Assembly: GCA_002482415.1 (NCBI GenBank)
Contig: DLFY01000252.1
Span: 10,705-16,790, forward strand
DNA: 6,086 nt
Source: Phycisphaerales bacterium UBA7708
GTDB taxonomy: Bacteria; Planctomycetota; Phycisphaerae; Sedimentisphaerales; Anaerohalosphaeraceae
Direction of reading: 5' to 3'
The translations under genes were made by a program, and so were the position numbers. Each line of letters begins with the position of its first letter. The stretch's first letter is position 1. A model generated the notes under the pieces. It was given only the letters and a program-made list of their open reading frames with translations. It did no database searches and was not told the origin of the DNA. Positions 5,176-6,086 of the stretch are shown here, one piece after another.

Positions 5176-5262
5176 TATAACAAAATCGCTCCAGGATGGG
5201 CCACAAGGCGCGACAGGCCTGGATGGCCCCCTGCCCCGGAGCTGGGCGATTTGCTTTGTTAG
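5175..5262. repeat. GC-rich imperfect palindrome II, attC-like in outline
   Basis: AAATCGC (5183-5189) pairs with GCGATTT (5246-5252), and alternatively GCTCC (5188-5192) with GGAGC (5238-5242). GGGCCA (5198-5203) pairs with TGGCCC (5224-5229), and AGGC (5206-5209) with GCCT (5217-5220), closing a 7-nt loop. The ends are TATAAC and GTTAG. The size, about 88 bases, and the TAAC...GTTA ends recall integron attC sites, but the consensus fit at the outer boxes is poor. Confidence 0.4.
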
Positions 5263-5324
5263 CGCCGAAGCTGCGGACTGTAAAAGGCCGAGTATGTAAA
5301 CTCACAAAAAAAATTTCCCTCGCA

Positions 5325-5400
5325 CCCTCCCCCCGCCATGACCGGCCGAACCGCGTTTGAATTGGCCCGGGAAGGACCCGTAAACTTTGGGGGGGGAGGG
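5325..5400. repeat. Perfect 10-bp inverted repeat of C/G tracts
   Basis: CCCTCCCCCC at 5325-5334 is the exact reverse complement of GGGGGGAGGG at 5391-5400, with a 56-base loop. The right arm belongs to the oligo-G cluster 5389-5402. Confidence 0.6.
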
Positions 5401-5538
5401 GGCGGACGGCGGGTCGGCGGAGTGTTCATAAAGTTATACTCTATAATGATTTGCGTTTTCACTTTACAATGAACCAACAATCCAAAACGCCCTTGCCTGG
5501 GCCACCCTGGATTCTCTTTCCAAAAGCATAAAACTAAT

Positions 5539-5555
5539 GTTTACAGTGGTTTACA
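5539..5555. repeat. GTTTACA direct repeats, 10-bp period
   Basis: GTTTACA occurs at 5539-5545 and 5549-5555, one helical turn apart, just downstream of the zinc-ribbon gene. An inverted copy (TGTAAAC) lies at 5295-5301. Helically phased short repeats are typical of protein-binding sites. The function here is unknown. Confidence 0.4.
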
Positions 5556-5566
5556 TTTAAACGCGG

Positions 5567-6079
5567 CTAAAAATCGAAATCAATATCAAACGGATCGCGG
5601 CGGTATTGATCAGGAATTCTTGGGATTTTTGGCCGCGGTGGGTCTGAATCCTGCTTTTGATCTTCCTTTTTGGCCGCGGGAGTTGCAGGCTCAGCGACGT
5701 TCTCTTTGCCGACGGCAGCGGGCGTTGATCTTGCAGGCCTGTCCCGATTCTGCCGGAAGGGATCAAGGCTATTATCATCGCTGGACAGAAGGCCTTCGTA
5801 TCGACCGACGCGGTCCATATTCGACAGGCGCCGTGCCTTAGAAGAATAGTACTCCGCCGCTTGTGGCGCTGCTGTAGAACGAATCTCGATCAACTCGTAC
5901 ACGTGAGTTACCGGCCCGCGGCATTTCACGTGACGGGTGATCTTCAGGCGGCCATCCGGCAGGCTCTCAGAGATGCGGCTGCGGATATCGAGACGCTGCC
6001 CGCAGACTTTGCATTTCATGGGGCCTTGACGATCTCGGTCCAGCGGCTTGGGGTCTGTATTCTCTGCCGGCTTTTTCAT
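5567..6079 (-). CDS. Zinc-ribbon-like protein with acidic C-terminal tip, 170 aa
   Basis: I cannot name the protein. Residues 21-66 resemble a zinc ribbon: Cys23-x2-Cys26 (MKCKVCGQRL), then a polar strand region and His50-x2-Cys53 (RHVKCRGPVTHVYELIEI). The layout recalls the N-terminal Zn domains of NrdR or Ogr-type phage regulators, but the second half has H-x2-C instead of C-x2-C. Zn binding by C-C-H-C is inference. Residues 70-160 are low-complexity, charged and Pro/Ala-rich, probably disordered. The last residues (RRDPFDIDFDF) form an acidic-aromatic tip like the protein-docking tails of single-stranded-DNA-binding proteins. DPF also appears at 106-108. ATG 6077-6079 lies 7 nt from the window edge, so its ribosome site cannot be judged. 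Met21 is an alternative start directly before the ribbon. It may be the last gene of an operon that enters from the right. Confidence 0.65.
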   Translation of the reverse strand: MKKPAENTDPKPLDRDRQGPMKCKVCGQRLDIRSRISESLPDGRLKITRHVKCRGPVTHVYELIEIRSTAAPQAAEYYSSKARRLSNMDRVGRYEGLLSSDDNSLDPFRQNRDRPARSTPAAVGKENVAEPATPAAKKEDQKQDSDPPRPKIPRIPDQYRRDPFDIDFDF

Positions 6080-6086
6080 TTTTTGG

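Larger units (their letters stand above)
4954..5566. other. Gene-free, repeat-rich and GC-rich region
   Basis: No open frame of convincing composition or ribosome site is present across these 613 bases. From left to right it contains the TGTCGA sites, an 8-G tract (5081-5088), and two adjacent GC-rich palindromes (5091-5175 and 5175-5262). It then holds an A8 tract (5305-5312), a C/G inverted repeat (5325-5400), a second oligo-G cluster (5389-5402), an AT-rich stretch (5427-5480) and paired GTTTACA repeats (5539-5555). It may hold the attachment site, a replication or transfer origin, or an unannotated RNA. None is proven. Confidence 0.5.

Noticed and set aside
5063..5305. 80-codon open frame on the minus strand in the GC-rich island
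   Set aside because: It has no ribosome site and its composition follows the GC-rich palindromes. The translation shows no recognisable motif, so it is probably a by-product of base composition.
5421..5447. Plus-strand promoter from TATAAT at 5442-5447
   Set aside because: There is no acceptable -35 box at 15-19 nt, and no plus-strand gene follows.
5259..5480. 73-codon open frame on the minus strand with a poly-proline stretch
   Set aside because: The prolines are simply the translation of the oligo-G/C tract. There is no ATG with a ribosome site.

Overview
The window is a 6.1 kb stretch of bacterial DNA in which every gene I can support lies on the minus strand, so it reads from right (6086) to left (1). 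It looks like part of an integrated mobile element. A phage-type tyrosine recombinase sits in the middle, a small excisionase-like helix-turn-helix protein lies further down, and a block of AT-rich genes of mostly unknown function lies between them. The host cannot be named from the sequence. Good Shine-Dalgarno sites, a sigma70-like promoter and roughly 50% GC backbone genes fit a Gram-negative bacterium. Deltaproteobacteria/Desulfobacterota is only a loose guess.

Layout in transcription order. (1) 5567-6079: a 170-residue protein with a half-preserved zinc-ribbon motif and an acidic, aromatic C-terminal tip. (2) 4784-5566: a 783-base stretch without a credible gene, but dense in structure. 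It holds two oligo-G tracts, a perfect 10-bp C/G inverted repeat, two adjacent GC-rich imperfect palindromes, four copies of the hexamer TGTCGA arranged two direct then two inverted, a split direct repeat, and a strong sigma70-like promoter. The promoter feeds a leader RNA of about 140 nt with overlapping alternative stems. (3) 4448-4783 and 3328-4455: a 111-residue unknown protein and the integrase, overlapping by 8 nt and apparently translationally coupled. (4) 2810-3271, 1714-2772 and 1060-1683: three closely spaced AT-rich genes. The first and third have motifs that suggest ADP-ribosyltransferase-like folds. The second is an unrecognised two-domain protein. (5) 849-1059: an AT-rich spacer with a candidate promoter for the next gene. 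(6) 570-803: a 77-residue excisionase/MerR-like DNA-binding protein preceded by repeats that could be operators. (7) 33-524: a 163-residue coiled-coil protein.

How it may work together (inference): the integrase and its small partner are driven from the 4926-4953 promoter through the structured leader. The three AT-rich genes follow the integrase after a 56-nt gap and would be cargo of the element. A pair of ADP-ribosyltransferase-like proteins flanking an unknown protein is the best candidate here for an undescribed toxin, defence or inter-element conflict system. The structured leader and the repeat-rich region upstream of the integrase are the best candidates for undescribed regulation or recombination sites.
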